Shown piece after piece: positions 12,913-23,439 of a DNA stretch of 64,000 nt. This DNA comes from Tethya wilhelma (lineage: Eukaryota; Porifera; Demospongiae; Tethyida; Tethyidae): contig CAXIPT010000001.1 of assembly GCA_964030475.1 (NCBI GenBank), positions 10,452,444 through 10,516,443 of the forward strand, given 5' to 3'. Within the stretch, counting starts at the first letter, position 1, and each line of letters opens with the position of its first letter. The translations under genes and the position numbers were made by a program. The notes beneath the pieces are model-generated. The model saw only the letters and a program-made list of their open reading frames with translations, was not told the DNA's origin and made no database searches.

Positions 12913-13617
12913 CTAGTCGTCAAGTGAGAATTCATATAGTTCATCGGTTTCATGGTAATGAATGAGAAAAGTTTTGTTCTGGACTCTTTCAATGATAGCT
13001 TCGAGCCATCTTAACTCTCCATCAACACTAAACTGATGTTTAAACCTTACTCCTCTCAGAAGTGAGGGCTTGTCAAATAATGTAGATTTTGACAGCCAAC
13101 TGCAAGATAATTTGTCTGTGTCAAGTATATGTACAGGATTTTCTCTAATAACTTTTGAGAGGTCTTCAAGGATGTCATTTGTAGGTCTCTGTTTTCCTTT
13201 TTCTGTTACATTTACTTTAACTTTCTGATGAAAACCATTGAACGCAGCTGTATCTGCCTTCAAACCAACAATATTAACTCCGCATCTTTCAGACGCTTGG
13301 GAAGTGATAGAGATGTGATATTTGAGACTCTCTGTTAATTCTTGAACTGTTGACACAAGTGATTCAGATTTAATCTTATCTAATTTTTCTTTATGACGCT
13401 TCTCCTTTTCTCTTCTTTTCTCAAGAGAATCACTTCAATCTTTCAACTTTCTTTCAAATAACCGTCTTGTTATCTCTTTCCCATCATATACTACCTGTTG
13501 TCTACGCTTTTGAGCAAGCACGATCATTGCTCTCTTTTGTGACTTCAGCCATTCCATAGTTTTATTATATGAAAATTCAACTATTGTTGAGCGTGTTGAC
13601 TGAGCCATATTTGGCAT
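12913..13617 (-). pseudogene. Uncharacterised transposon-associated protein, C-terminal part with one in-frame stop
   Basis: One frame runs from 13617 to 12913 and is broken only by a TGA near 13435. The first part has a basic helix (KSQKRAMIVLAQKRRQQ). After the stop come a charged coiled-coil-like segment (LEKRREKEKRHKEKL) and a C-terminal domain with FKHQF..DGELRWLEAIIE and HYHETDELYEFSLDD, reminiscent of a small Tudor/chromo-like beta barrel. I do not recognise the protein. The fragments at 14.3-15.5 kb on the same strand probably belong to it. Confidence 0.4.
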
Positions 13618-14300
13618 TATCCTATGTTAGCCAGTCATTAGTTCCTAATACACTCTCAGTGCAATCATTGTGTGGCTTTAGTTTAGCACTGAAGTACTGA
13701 AGATGCATGATCATCAATTTTAGGGTCACTGTAACATCCTCCAGGTAAGTGATCTTCCTTGTATTAAGATTCATGGCTTTCCTGGCTGCAAAACAGTGTG
13801 TAACTCTTTGCGAACTGGTATGTACTCAGGTAGGTTAAGGAATGGTTACAAAAAGTGGCCAAAATTAGTATTCATATTATGCAAAAAGTGAATAACTTGT
13901 GATTTATTAATTGTACTAAAATGAAAACACGATATGATGCTAACCTAAAGAGTTCAAGAAAATTTGCGTGATAGCCAGTCACATGACCTCTAATTTCTGC
14001 TGATTGAGCAAATTTAAAAAGTACGTCTAAAACTACGAAATTGACAGCTGCATGATTTGGGACAAATTGTATCTTAAAAGCTCAAAAATTGTAACAACTT
14101 CACATTTTCATAATGAAAATTTTTTGCTTCGTTAAGAAGTAACTAGTCACAAAACACCAATTTCTATTTAATGCACACCCATTTCGAGACTTTTAAATGC
14201 CACAACTTGAACACAAAGCGAAAATCCTTAAATATGAAAATGTGAAGATGTAGATTATCTTGATATAGTAACAAAGTTATGGTCTTCTCGCATAATTTTT
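13618..14300. other. Non-coding stretch between fragments of the minus-strand relic
   Basis: AT-rich sequence with no open frame of note. It may be an intron of the decayed minus-strand gene. Confidence 0.4.
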
Positions 14301-14307
14301 CAGTTAA

Positions 14308-14895
14308 TTAGAAATACCTTTCCTTAATTAACCTACCTGAGTAGGCATCCCTGAGTCTGTGATTTAACTTTTTCGAATTAGAATAGAGAGAAGCCTCACT
14401 CTCAAACACTGTCTTTTCAGAGTCGATGAGTAACACAGGATTTTCACTTAATTCAGAAAAAAAGCACAGAAGCTCTTTATACTGTATATTCATGTCCAGA
14501 GATGGTTTATTAAGTTCAGTCAACTTAACAAGCATCATTAAGTGTGCATATACTTTATCAAACATCAGTCCTTCCAGTTGAAGGGTAATGGGATTTTGAA
14601 GTTTCTTCAAACAAGTAGACTCTAAGCGATTGAGTGACTTAATTTATTTCTGCTCTTCCAAAAATTCAACCATTCCTTTTCTAAGGAAGTAAAGGCGTCC
14701 AGCGTTGCAAGCTGTTACATAATAGCGACTTCCTACCTGGCGTTCCAGCATTACCTTCTGAGCAGATTCATAGTATTCTCTTTCAATTCCCACGGACTCC
14801 ATTGCTCTCTTACTTAGGAACACGTGAAACGTTGATACACCATAACAGTACTCAGGAGCTCCTAAGTGTCCAAACAATTTCGAATGTTCATGCAC
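14308..14895 (-). pseudogene. Uncharacterised transposon-associated protein, middle fragments
   Basis: Two open segments, 14895-14644 and 14610-14308. The first reads FGHLGAPEYCYGVSTFHVFL and later GSRYYVTACNAGRLYFLRKG. The second has KLTELNKPSLDMNIQYKELL and NHRLRDAYSGR. The composition is protein-like and each frame has no stop over its length, but no catalytic motif is recognised. Position and strand suggest exons of the same relic as 12913-13617 and 15245-15484. Confidence 0.4.
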
Positions 14896-15484
14896 AGAGG
14901 TCTACATCATAGTTTACTGAGCTGTGTTCTAGCATTTCATAGCTAGTGGAACTAGAATCATATGCTGCAGTTGCTTTGTCATCACTATTGACACTATGAG
15001 ATTCTACATTCAAATTATTGCCTGTTTCAGTAGCAAATGTTGCTTCTGAAACAGCATTGACATGGGCTACATGTAAATTCACACCCAAATGCATACTACA
15101 TTTGTTTTCAATAACCTCATTGTTCGTTTCCTCTTCAGCTAAGCGGGTAAATTTTGTTTGTGTGGATGCTGCATCAGAAGTAGACGATACTATTTGACAA
15201 TGCTTTCTGATTGAGGTATAACAATATGGATTCTAGCTAGTTCATCAGCCAGATGATACATCATGTACACCAAGTACTAAACCATTAACTAAAAATGCTA
15301 CTTTCTTTTGCTGGTTCAGTGTTGTTCCATCGCTATTTAAATGCCACTCTTTTGCTGCACACAGTTCACTGGCTTGACTGATGGTTGGCATTTCTTGACT
15401 ACGCATGTAATATGCACACGATTTGCCTGGTAACCTTAACTGATCAGTTTTAATGGAAGGAACAAGATGACTAATTACATTCTC
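14888..15484 (-). pseudogene. Uncharacterised transposase-like fragment (NSDGTT segment)
   Basis: From 15484 down to 15245 a frame reads LVPSIKTDQLRLPGKSCAYY, then EWHLNSDGTTLNQQKK and AFLVNGLVLGVHDV. A 'W-x-L-x-(S/T)-DGTT' strand followed by hydrophobic beta strands looks like the first strands and Asp of an RNase H-fold transposase core. A Ser/Thr/Asp-rich linker follows at 15094-14888. I cannot name the superfamily. Confidence 0.35.
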
Positions 15485-15499
15485 AACAACTTTGGAGGT

Positions 15500-16270
15500 A
15501 AACGCATAGATAGTACAATGCTCTCACACTGTACAGTTAAAAAATATAATAATTATTTGCACATCTCAACACAATAGCCAAAACACTTAGTGTGATGGTA
15601 GATCAATATTGGTAGGATAAGAAGGCTTATCTACCCCAATATAACCTATCACTCATTCAATACAAGGAGGCATGTATTGAAGATACGACTTATTGCATTC
15701 TGTCTCAACACAGAATAATAAAGAAAGTGGCAGGCTTTGATAATTGCACACTCTTAGACTTAACAACTAATGAACCCTGCTCTCCTGGAAGACTGAAGAA
15801 GATCTGATACTCTGAAGTAGTAAGTTTGTGAAAAACTGGCCCAAAAATCAATACTGAAATTTTGTTGGTTGAAAATATATTATTATACGTCATTGGAATG
15901 CAATGCAATAGCACATTCAAAATCTTGCTGTTTGAACTGCTTTTAGTTAGCTTATCACGTTTTCTAGCATTATATTCCTGCTTCTAAGTATCTACCTAGC
16001 CATTAATGCTTTAGGCTCTACTGACATGTCTTTTGCTATGCCCATAAATGCTAGATATGACTGTACTACAAAGTCCAATGAGTATGTACTAAGACTCTTG
16101 TTTAGAAGTTCCATTAAGAAATTTTTGATGGAGTATATTTGTATTGTCTACCTCTCAGTAATTCTGAATTACATTCACACAAAATATCCAACAGAACAAA
16201 TTATGCTTAATAGCTGTACAGGAATAATTCCACTAATTAAGTCAACATGCTCAGCATCTAAACCTACTTC
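15500..16270. other. Non-coding stretch
   Basis: No coding frame with recognisable motifs. I saw no repeat termini before the MITE at 16271. Confidence 0.4.
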
Positions 16271-16461
16271 TACCGTATGGCTCCAAATTTTCGTGGTACA
16301 ATATTTTCGTGATTTGACCGTATATCACAAAAATTTTCTCCACGTAAATTTAGAAAACCGTATATCGGCAATATAATTTCAGAAATCGTGATTCACGAAA
16401 ATTAGCTCAAAACGGCTATTCACGAACTTTTTGAACCACGAAAATTTGGAGCTATACGGTA
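16271..16461. mobile_element. 191-bp MITE with 27-bp terminal inverted repeats
   Basis: The left end starts TACCGTATGGCTCCAAATTT. The right end is its inverse over 27 bases with one mismatch, ending GAGCTATACGGTA. The body is made of 'ttcgtg' and 'cacgaa' motifs, no coding potential. Its outer bases match those of the MITE at 1903-2097, so the two share a superfamily but differ inside the TIR. Confidence 0.8.
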
Positions 16462-17296
16462 TTTCCTTCACAATCATACTAAAACAGTGCAGTTTAGCTT
16501 GAGCATCTCATGTGAGCCCAAGAAATAATCTTGCTGCTGCCCGAACCCGACTAGTTGCCATCTTTTCTAGAGAGCAGGGTTCATTCATCCTCAAGTCCAA
16601 GAGTGTCAGATATCTTCTTTGGTCAAACACATGGTTAAAACAAAAAGAATATTATTGGATATGCAAATTAGGAACTCTGACCAAACTGTCAAACAAATGC
16701 ATTCCATCACTGCCGAGTGTTTTTCAGCCATTTAGGAATGTTCTCCTGGAACAAAAGGTAAGCAAGAGCAATTTGGGCATATAATACTCATATTGATTCC
16801 AACACATGCATTTTTTTGTGACCGCATGCCAAATTTGACATACAAGACATAATGAGCAGTAGAGGTGGATAAAGAGAAGGAGCGGTAAGATAAAAGGCAG
16901 ATGTGTGTAAGTCTAAACGTAAAAGGATATTTCTAGGCAGTGCTGAAAGGATATAAAGAGCATCAAAAAGCTCAAAGCTACGAAGAACTAGTTAGCTACC
17001 TCCTTGACTGGGCACTGATATGGACCTGAGTTCTTTATCAAGGTAAGGGAAAAGACAAGAGTACAATACTTGAATAGTGAAATTTTTAATATCTCTGTGT
17101 AGTGTTGCTCTAATAATGTCGTAGTAGAGCTTTCCTCCATACCCAAGGTAGTTCAGTGGTGCTATATTTCAAAGTGGTGTTCATCTTGAGCTTCTACGAA
17201 TGTAGAATGTAAGTAGCATACAGCCATTACTCTTTCACAACAAGAAGGTACGTATATGCATGCATTAAGCAATATTTACCCTTTATATGTATTTCT
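16462..17296. other. Non-coding stretch
   Basis: Nothing recognised apart from short open frames without motifs. Confidence 0.4.
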
Positions 17297-17510
17297 ACAA
17301 GTGAAAAAAACATTGGAAATGTAATGAGACATAGAAAGGAAGCGAACAAGATGGAATGGCTGTTTGAGTGTGTGCACAATCATTCCTGTGAGGGCTGCAT
17401 GTAGTAGTTGAGCCCTTCATGTTGCCCATGGAATAATTCAAAAACAGCCATTCCATCTTGTTCGCTTCCTTTCTATGTCTCATTACATTTCCAATGTTTT
17501 TTTCACTTGT
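17297..17510. mobile_element. 'ACAAGT' long-hairpin MITE, copy 1
   Basis: Starts ACAAGTGAAAAAAACATTGG and ends with the exact inverse (...TTTTTTTCACTTGT). The arms extend about 85 bases each, with GAATGGC and AACAAGATGG motifs, around a loop of about 40 bases. Further copies lie at 36567, 37553, 40708, 43749, 44742, 49130 and 57818. Confidence 0.85.
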
Positions 17511-17805
17511 TTGTTCTCATTTTTTCATAATTCTACTAATCACATTTGAGTTTGTGTGTATATGGTAGTTGCTTGTACACTATCAGCATTGATATTAATA
17601 TTATAGCTAGCTTTGCTGATGTTATCTCAGGAGGCTGGAGCTGTATCTTACAAAATTTACTTGCTTTGTTCAAAGTCTTTGTAACCAGTTACCTCTCAGT
17701 CTTAAATAGGAGACTACTTTGTTACATAGTTGTCATTATATGAAGATCAGCACAACCAGAAATCTTCAGGTAAAACAGCTACAGACAGGCAGTGAATATT
17801 CAGAT

Positions 17806-18336
17806 TCCAAATAACGCACACTTGTCTAACTGGAAAAGGGTTGTCAATTTGATTTCCCTCGTAGCTAATGAATTATTCACGAGTATAGAAATTAATGGCT
17901 ACCATACGGAGAAATTGTATTGTATCTAGTGACTGAACGAGAGACATACAAAAACGATGCCAAAAGAACCTGAAGACAAACAAACCAAGTTTAATCGTTC
18001 ATGAATCAGCTTCTGAAAGCGAACGGTCTCTGAGAAAAGTCGTGCCAAGATAGAAGAAGCAGAAGCAGAAGAGAAGAAGAAGATGGAGAAAATTGGAGGT
18101 TTGGCATAATTTAGTTAAGTTCTTTAACAATGGTTTTAGGCCATGTTTTTAGGCTTATTAGAAAGAGAATGAGCTAAAATGAAGCTTTAGAAGCCTTATA
18201 GTGCCAAGCGCTCGTTTTTTGCAGTTATTTGCATGAATATTTCCATTGCGCTAATGGGGCATCCGTGCCATTCTTATACCATAGATATTATGCTCCAACC
18301 CTATTTATGTACCCAGTACTACCGTACTGGGAATTA
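17806..18336 (+). repeat. R1 dispersed repeat, copy 1
   Basis: Begins near CAGATTCCAAATAACGCACA and ends in a small hairpin, CCCAGTAC-tacc-GTACTGGG. The same segment recurs at 38095-38572 (+), at 46561-46917 plus 48777-48906 (-, split by a hAT element) and at 57446-57590 (-, partial). Non-coding; likely a non-autonomous transposon. Confidence 0.7.
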
Positions 18337-18342
18337 AGTTAC

Positions 18343-18739
18343 ACAAGTAGGGTATACCAGGAGCTTATGAGCGCTGCGAAGCAGCGGGATGGAGCATCTA
18401 ACTAGAGGGTGTATAGTGTTTCACGTTTAGTAAAGCGCCAATACTATGAAACTACCTTGTAAGGAAAGTGTGGGGCCTTTCCCACTTTTTAGCAGACATG
18501 TAGTTAAGTGGTGTAAAGTGAATATCATTCATAAGCCTACTATATACTGCGTGTAGAAGATCAGAGATTGTTATGATACCAACACTCATTACCACTTAAA
18601 TTACACGCCACAACCAGTACTAGCGCCTGCCTAATATATGGTAGTTTTACTGTTGTTTTAACGAAATGTGATTTCACTACTAAGCCGCTTCATCCCGCTG
18701 CTTCGCAGCGCTCATAAGCTCCTGGGTAAAGTGGGTATA
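18343..18739. mobile_element. Foldback/MITE with about 45-bp inverted ends
   Basis: The left end carries AGGAGCTTATGAGCGCTGCG and the right end its inverse. Each arm contains a further hairpin, GCGCTGCGAAGCAGCG. About 300 bases of non-coding core lie between. It directly abuts the 3' hairpin of the R1 repeat. Confidence 0.65.
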
Positions 18740-19111
18740 CATATGTTATAGTATAGACAGTATTATGGCACCAAAGTTACAAGGTTGACTTGCTGACAGA
18801 TCTATTGAGCTCCTGTACAAAGACTTATGGTACTAGTGCTTTATCAAAGCAGGTCTAAAATTTTAATGCGAGTTTTCACACCATCGGCCATCTGGTGCTA
18901 AATCGGCTAATTGTTTAGTAATTCAGCACATTGACACAGCCTGAATAGAAAGTTAAAAAGTTCTAATTAAGTATGGATTTGATACTTTACAGAATATAAT
19001 GCAACAGAAAATAATCATCTCAACCTCTGTAACCAGATTTGATTAACTTACATTTTTATGTTATACAAAGTATTGAGAACCCATTCTTATCCCAAAACCA
19101 AACTTGTATGT
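18740..19111. other. Non-coding flank of the Academ-like element
   Basis: AT-rich sequence up to the first base of the transposon TIR. No clear target-site duplication was found when compared with the right flank at 25670. Confidence 0.5.
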
Positions 19112-19400
19112 AGTCGTTCCGCCAACGGAACGGAAGTCCAATAGCACACGTTAATTTTTATTTTACCCGGAAGTGAGGTTTTTAGGTCAAGATCAACAAA
19201 TTTAGTCTTAGCTAATTACATATTCATACAGGTATTTCGCACACACCTTCTATCTATTGCTCTTATTTATAACTCATATCGAATGTACACTGTTTCAGTT
19301 ACTGAATGCGCTTGCTTTTATCCAAGACACCTACCCATGGTGTAGATATAAACCCATGAAAAGTACAACTGTTGGTATCAAACCTGATCTGCTAAACCTG

Positions 19401-19420
19401 TCGGGAAATTTTTTCCGATA
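19401..19420 (+). repeat. Subterminal palindromic motif, left copy
   Basis: TCGGGAAATTTTTTCCGATA, an imperfect palindrome 289 bases inside the left end. A direct copy with one mismatch is at 25268-25287. It is a candidate transposase-binding site. Confidence 0.5.
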
Positions 19421-19701
19421 CTGATCATACGGTAATTTATGTTGATTCTAAAAATAAAATGATTACAATAGCTGTATTTAGATTCCTGAGTTGTTCCCGT
19501 ATAAGGGGACTTCGATCTCGGCGTTGATAATTTAATTCATGACTTCTCGAGATCTCAGCTGCATGCTGCGTGCATCTCTGCATTTTTTCCACCACAAAGC
19601 ACTTCAAGAGCCCTCAACTATGTAAGCTTAGTATAAAAGCACTTATAGTAAATGAATAAGTTACAACTTCTGTGGTAAATTAATATAATATAGATGGAAG
19701 T

Positions 19702-22700
19702 ATGTCCAAAAGTGGAAAACTCCGAGGCTCTCTTGAAGAGGCAGCTGCCAGTGGATCAGCAACAACAGAGAAAAGCCATGATCCAGCAACCCTGACCCAG
19801 ATCAATACATGTGCCCTGTGTAATACTCAGAATAACTACATGTCTTGTGCTCAGACATGGAAAAGTATCAAAGCTCGTGAGTTTGTGGAAGCAAAGGGTA
19901 TAAGTACAGATAGTCACATTTGTTGTCCGTGCCGAGACGATATACGTAGGGTGGTTGGAAATCCAGAGTATGTTCCTAGATGGGAAAAAATGACATCAGT
20001 CAATCACAGATGCTCTATTATGGGCTGCATTGAAAGAGTACATGTATGTAGTAAACTTGATGGCAAAACATTAATACTTGGAATGAAAGAATGCCATCTT
20101 CAATGTGATCATGATGTTTTGCCATACCCAACCCCTCTTTGCAAAGGGCATTATAATATGATATACAAAATTCTTGTACCACCCCAAAGAAAGTGTCCTA
20201 CATGTGGGGTATGGCTTCGATATCAAAATGCCAGACCTTGTCCTAATCCTACCCTAATTGAAGAGCACCTTAGTGAAAATGCTGGGTTTGATGGGCAAAT
20301 ACACAGTAACGATAAAGTGTGCTACTCGTGTTATAAGTCTCAGTTAGTGATTATAAAGCAGGATAAGAAAGTCAGTAAGAATGCTGACCTTCAAACTGTA
20401 CTTGCCAATGTGAGACAGAGGATTGAGAGAGCTTCCCCACCAACCTCAGTAGAGGAAATTCAGTCAATCGCAATGGACAAAACAGTGCTCGATGTAGGAG
20501 AGGAACTCCTGAAACGAAATGGTATTCTTCTGCCTGTTGTCCATGATAACTTCCTTAATCATTGCCAGAGTATCACATTGCAGTTCAATCTGCAAACAGT
20601 ACCAAAAGGTAGAAAAGTAACAGCCATGTGGATACTAAGTAATTTAACCAGTGTCCTACAACAGCACTTGACATATGCATGTAAGTGTCGAAAGTATGGA
20701 ACACTTCTTTATAGAAGTGACTGTGATCTTGTGTCAATGCTTCAGCAAGCCTTGTGGAAGCTTAGACAGCATGAATTAAAACAAATGCATGTAGTTCAAA
20801 CATCAGCTTGCACAAGTAGTCATGACCAGAGTGATATTGATAATGCTATGGATGCTTTGAACACAAGAGTTCATGAACAATGCCGATCATTCTTATCACA
20901 AGAAGATAGCTTTATTGACCAGTATGACAAGCCTGATTTCACTAATTTAAAAAATCAGTTTCACCCAGACTTGTGGAGAGCCGTTTGTAGCTTAACTAGA
21001 TCAGTCTCAGAGAGGAGGGGCACTGTACAGCCTACTTCAAGTGTGAAACATAGTAAAAATATCAGAAGATGCTTTATTCTATGTGCAATCATGTACTGCA
21101 CAGACGATCGCTGCTCCTTACCATTACACACACTAATAACAGATCTAGTAGATGGTCAAGGTGGTACAGCTCAATTAGTCAAAATTTTAAACAGGCTTGG
21201 TATTTGTGCATCTTCCGATACCCTCTCTCGATTTATTCAAAGTAAGGTGGAAATACGCACAAAACAACATCCCTGTGAAAATTTCTTTAATGCTTCAGCT
21301 TTTACTATAGTATCAATGGACAACATTGATTTCTTACTTTCTAATCACAGAGTTTGTCAAGGTATCCAGAACAGCAGCTGGCATGGAACTACTATCCAGA
21401 TAGTCCAACCTTCACCGTCTCTAAGTCTTATATCTGAAGAGTACTTGCCAGAATCACCTGTATCTTCATGTACTACAGAAAGTAGTAAACTTGCCAGAAA
21501 ACCTAGTTACCAAGAAAGTCAAACTGAGTCACCAGAACAATTAAATGAGTACACTCTTGCTCGAATATGCAGAAAACGGGTGGAAAGGTCTTCACCAATT
21601 TACTCACCACTTCAGCTCACTAACTCTCCAGCCCCCAAGAGAGAACGTCGAGCAAGAACAGGTACAGAAAATGAATGTCAGCATGAAAATGAAGATTCTG
21701 AAGAAAGAGCAATTTTTGTACAAGTAAGTAATAACTCACACACATGTAAAGAGTCAAAATTACTCAACCTAGAAGATTTTGTCCTGAATGAGGAGGAAAA
21801 CGACTCAACGAGAGAAATTCAAAATGACATGTTTAGCTACATGATCCAGAAAATGGCCTTTTCCAATTCTGAGCCTACAAGTGGTACAGTAGAATGCTTC
21901 ATAGGCATTCAAGACTACTTTAATCTGATAAGAGCAACTCACACTGAAAAGTCTCGTGTGGCTTACATGGAAGTAGCAGATGCTAAGTCTGACAGTAAAG
22001 ATACCATTTTGGAATTGGTCAATGATCTTTACCAGAAATTCATACAAGACAAGAGTAGAGAGTATTTAGTAGTAGAAGGTGATCAAAAATTGTATGAAAT
22101 TCTACAGTCTATCAAATTTGAGTATGGGGATGAGCTAGCCTGGCTTTTACCAATGCCAGGTGACTGGCACATGCTTAAAAATTACCAAGAAGCTCTTATG
22201 AAACCATACTTTGATGCAGGGTTAAAACAACTGGCTACTGCTGCCGGATACCCTGTAGGAGCTATTCAAACATGTAGCCATTTCAAAAGGACACATCTTT
22301 TCTTATTGGAAGTGTGGGAGGCTATGTACAGGGCTATGATTTCATCTTTTTTACAAGCTACTGAGCAGTGCATAGATGGTGAAGACCTCTTAAAGCTTGT
22401 TCATGCCACCTTGGAATCAAATCGTAGCACATTCAACCGAGACACATACCAAACTTCATTATGTGAACATGAAACCATGATAAGCACTACCTTCGATGAA
22501 TTCAAACAGTTCATTCAGAAACGTGCCACCACAGATCATACCTGGCAGTTTTGGATCCAGTTTGTATTTACAGATCTTTTTGCCTATGTTGGCCTCTACC
22601 TAGGTATTCGGAGTGGTGATTGGTTTCTAAGAAATGCTTGTGTCAAACAAATGGCTCCAGTATTCACAGCTTTTGATCGCAGCAATTATCGGAAATTGAT

Positions 22701-23400
22701 ATCTAGACACTTAGCAGACATACTAAGTATGCCAGAGTCTGTTCTCACAATGCTTCAACAAGGAGCCTTTGTTGTAAGCATAAAAGGAAGATCTATGCAT
22801 TCAGTAGCTATTGATGAAGGCCACGAGATGCTCATAAACAAGGCATGCAAACTGTCTGTAGTTCGGCCTTCTCCAGATTATCTCAACAGAATAGCTCGCT
22901 ACTTGCCCTACAGAACAACAGCCTTTGAAAATCTATCTCACCAATTGTTTCTAGCTGAAAAATCAGATAACAGTAGTACTTCTGAAGCTAGTTCTCATAC
23001 ATCAACAAATCCAGATGATGTAAAAAGGGAGCACAACATTAAATGTCAGATTAGAGCAATAGACAACAGCGGGTTGCTTCAGTTAACGGAAGTTAACAGA
23101 GGCCTAACAAATCCTTTCTCCAACAAGGATGCTACGCCTGAACAAACACAAGATCTCCTTAACTTTCGTGATATAGGAAGCAGAGAGTTCCTTAATGATG
23201 TTCAGTTTTACATATTGAAGGAACCAAGTGTGTCAGCTCCGACAAGGAAACGGCGATTGCAAACTTTCACAACAAGGAAAGTGAACAGAAAACAAGTGTC
23301 ACAACTGGAAAAGGACAGAAACTTGATATTGACCTGTATGCGAAAGAAGATAAAGTGGTCCCTACGTACAGGTATACCAATTATAAAATCTAATTTATGA
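19702..23400 (+). CDS. Academ-like transposase, exon 1 (Cys-rich N-terminus and core)
   Basis: The frame is open for 1,232 codons from ATG 19702. Splicing at 23371|23372 would use the first 1,223 codons. Residues about 30-220 hold repeated Cys/His pairs (CALC, CCPC, CPTC and CYSCYK with a CDHDVLPY segment), so probably several zinc fingers. A central region has SMDNID near residue 540, VVEGDQ near 792 and PGDWHMLKN near 820; these Asp-centred motifs are candidate catalytic acids of an RNase H-type core. An acidic, Ser-rich linker at about 580-700 looks disordered. If the intron is retained, translation ends at TGA 23398 after a short alternative tail. The long clean frame implies recent activity or recent arrival. 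Confidence 0.8.
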   Translation: MSKSGKLRGSLEEAAASGSATTEKSHDPATLTQINTCALCNTQNNYMSCAQTWKSIKAREFVEAKGISTDSHICCPCRDDIRRVVGNPEYVPRWEKMTSVNHRCSIMGCIERVHVCSKLDGKTLILGMKECHLQCDHDVLPYPTPLCKGHYNMIYKILVPPQRKCPTCGVWLRYQNARPCPNPTLIEEHLSENAGFDGQIHSNDKVCYSCYKSQLVIIKQDKKVSKNADLQTVLANVRQRIERASPPTSVEEIQSIAMDKTVLDVGEELLKRNGILLPVVHDNFLNHCQSITLQFNLQTVPKGRKVTAMWILSNLTSVLQQHLTYACKCRKYGTLLYRSDCDLVSMLQQALWKLRQHELKQMHVVQTSACTSSHDQSDIDNAMDALNTRVHEQCRSFLSQEDSFIDQYDKPDFTNLKNQFHPDLWRAVCSLTRSVSERRGTVQPTSSVKHSKNIRRCFILCAIMYCTDDRCSLPLHTLITDLVDGQGGTAQLVKILNRLGICASSDTLSRFIQSKVEIRTKQHPCENFFNASAFTIVSMDNIDFLLSNHRVCQGIQNSSWHGTTIQIVQPSPSLSLISEEYLPESPVSSCTTESSKLARKPSYQESQTESPEQLNEYTLARICRKRVERSSPIYSPLQLTNSPAPKRERRARTGTENECQHENEDSEERAIFVQVSNNSHTCKESKLLNLEDFVLNEEENDSTREIQNDMFSYMIQKMAFSNSEPTSGTVECFIGIQDYFNLIRATHTEKSRVAYMEVADAKSDSKDTILELVNDLYQKFIQDKSREYLVVEGDQKLYEILQSIKFEYGDELAWLLPMPGDWHMLKNYQEALMKPYFDAGLKQLATAAGYPVGAIQTCSHFKRTHLFLLEVWEAMYRAMISSFLQATEQCIDGEDLLKLVHATLESNRSTFNRDTYQTSLCEHETMISTTFDEFKQFIQKRATTDHTWQFWIQFVFTDLFAYVGLYLGIRSGDWFLRNACVKQMAPVFTAFDRSNYRKLISRHLADILSMPESVLTMLQQGAFVVSIKGRSMHSVAIDEGHEMLINKACKLSVVRPSPDYLNRIARYLPYRTTAFENLSHQLFLAEKSDNSSTSEASSHTSTNPDDVKREHNIKCQIRAIDNSGLLQLTEVNRGLTNPFSNKDATPEQTQDLLNFRDIGSREFLNDVQFYILKEPSVSAPTRKRRLQTFTTRKVNRKQVSQLEKDRNLILTCMRKKIKWSLRTGIPIIKSNL

Positions 23401-23439
23401 TTGTAATAATTTTATTATTATTATCAATCTTTATTATAG
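23372..23439 (+). other. 68-base intron in the Academ-like gene
   Basis: Donor G|GTATACC and acceptor TTATAG|GT join the frame ...LRTG to IPINTVGE. The sequences at the two ends are alike (GGTATACCAAT and GGTATTCCAAT), so retained and spliced forms begin with the same residues before diverging. Retention leads to a stop at 23398. Confidence 0.7.
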
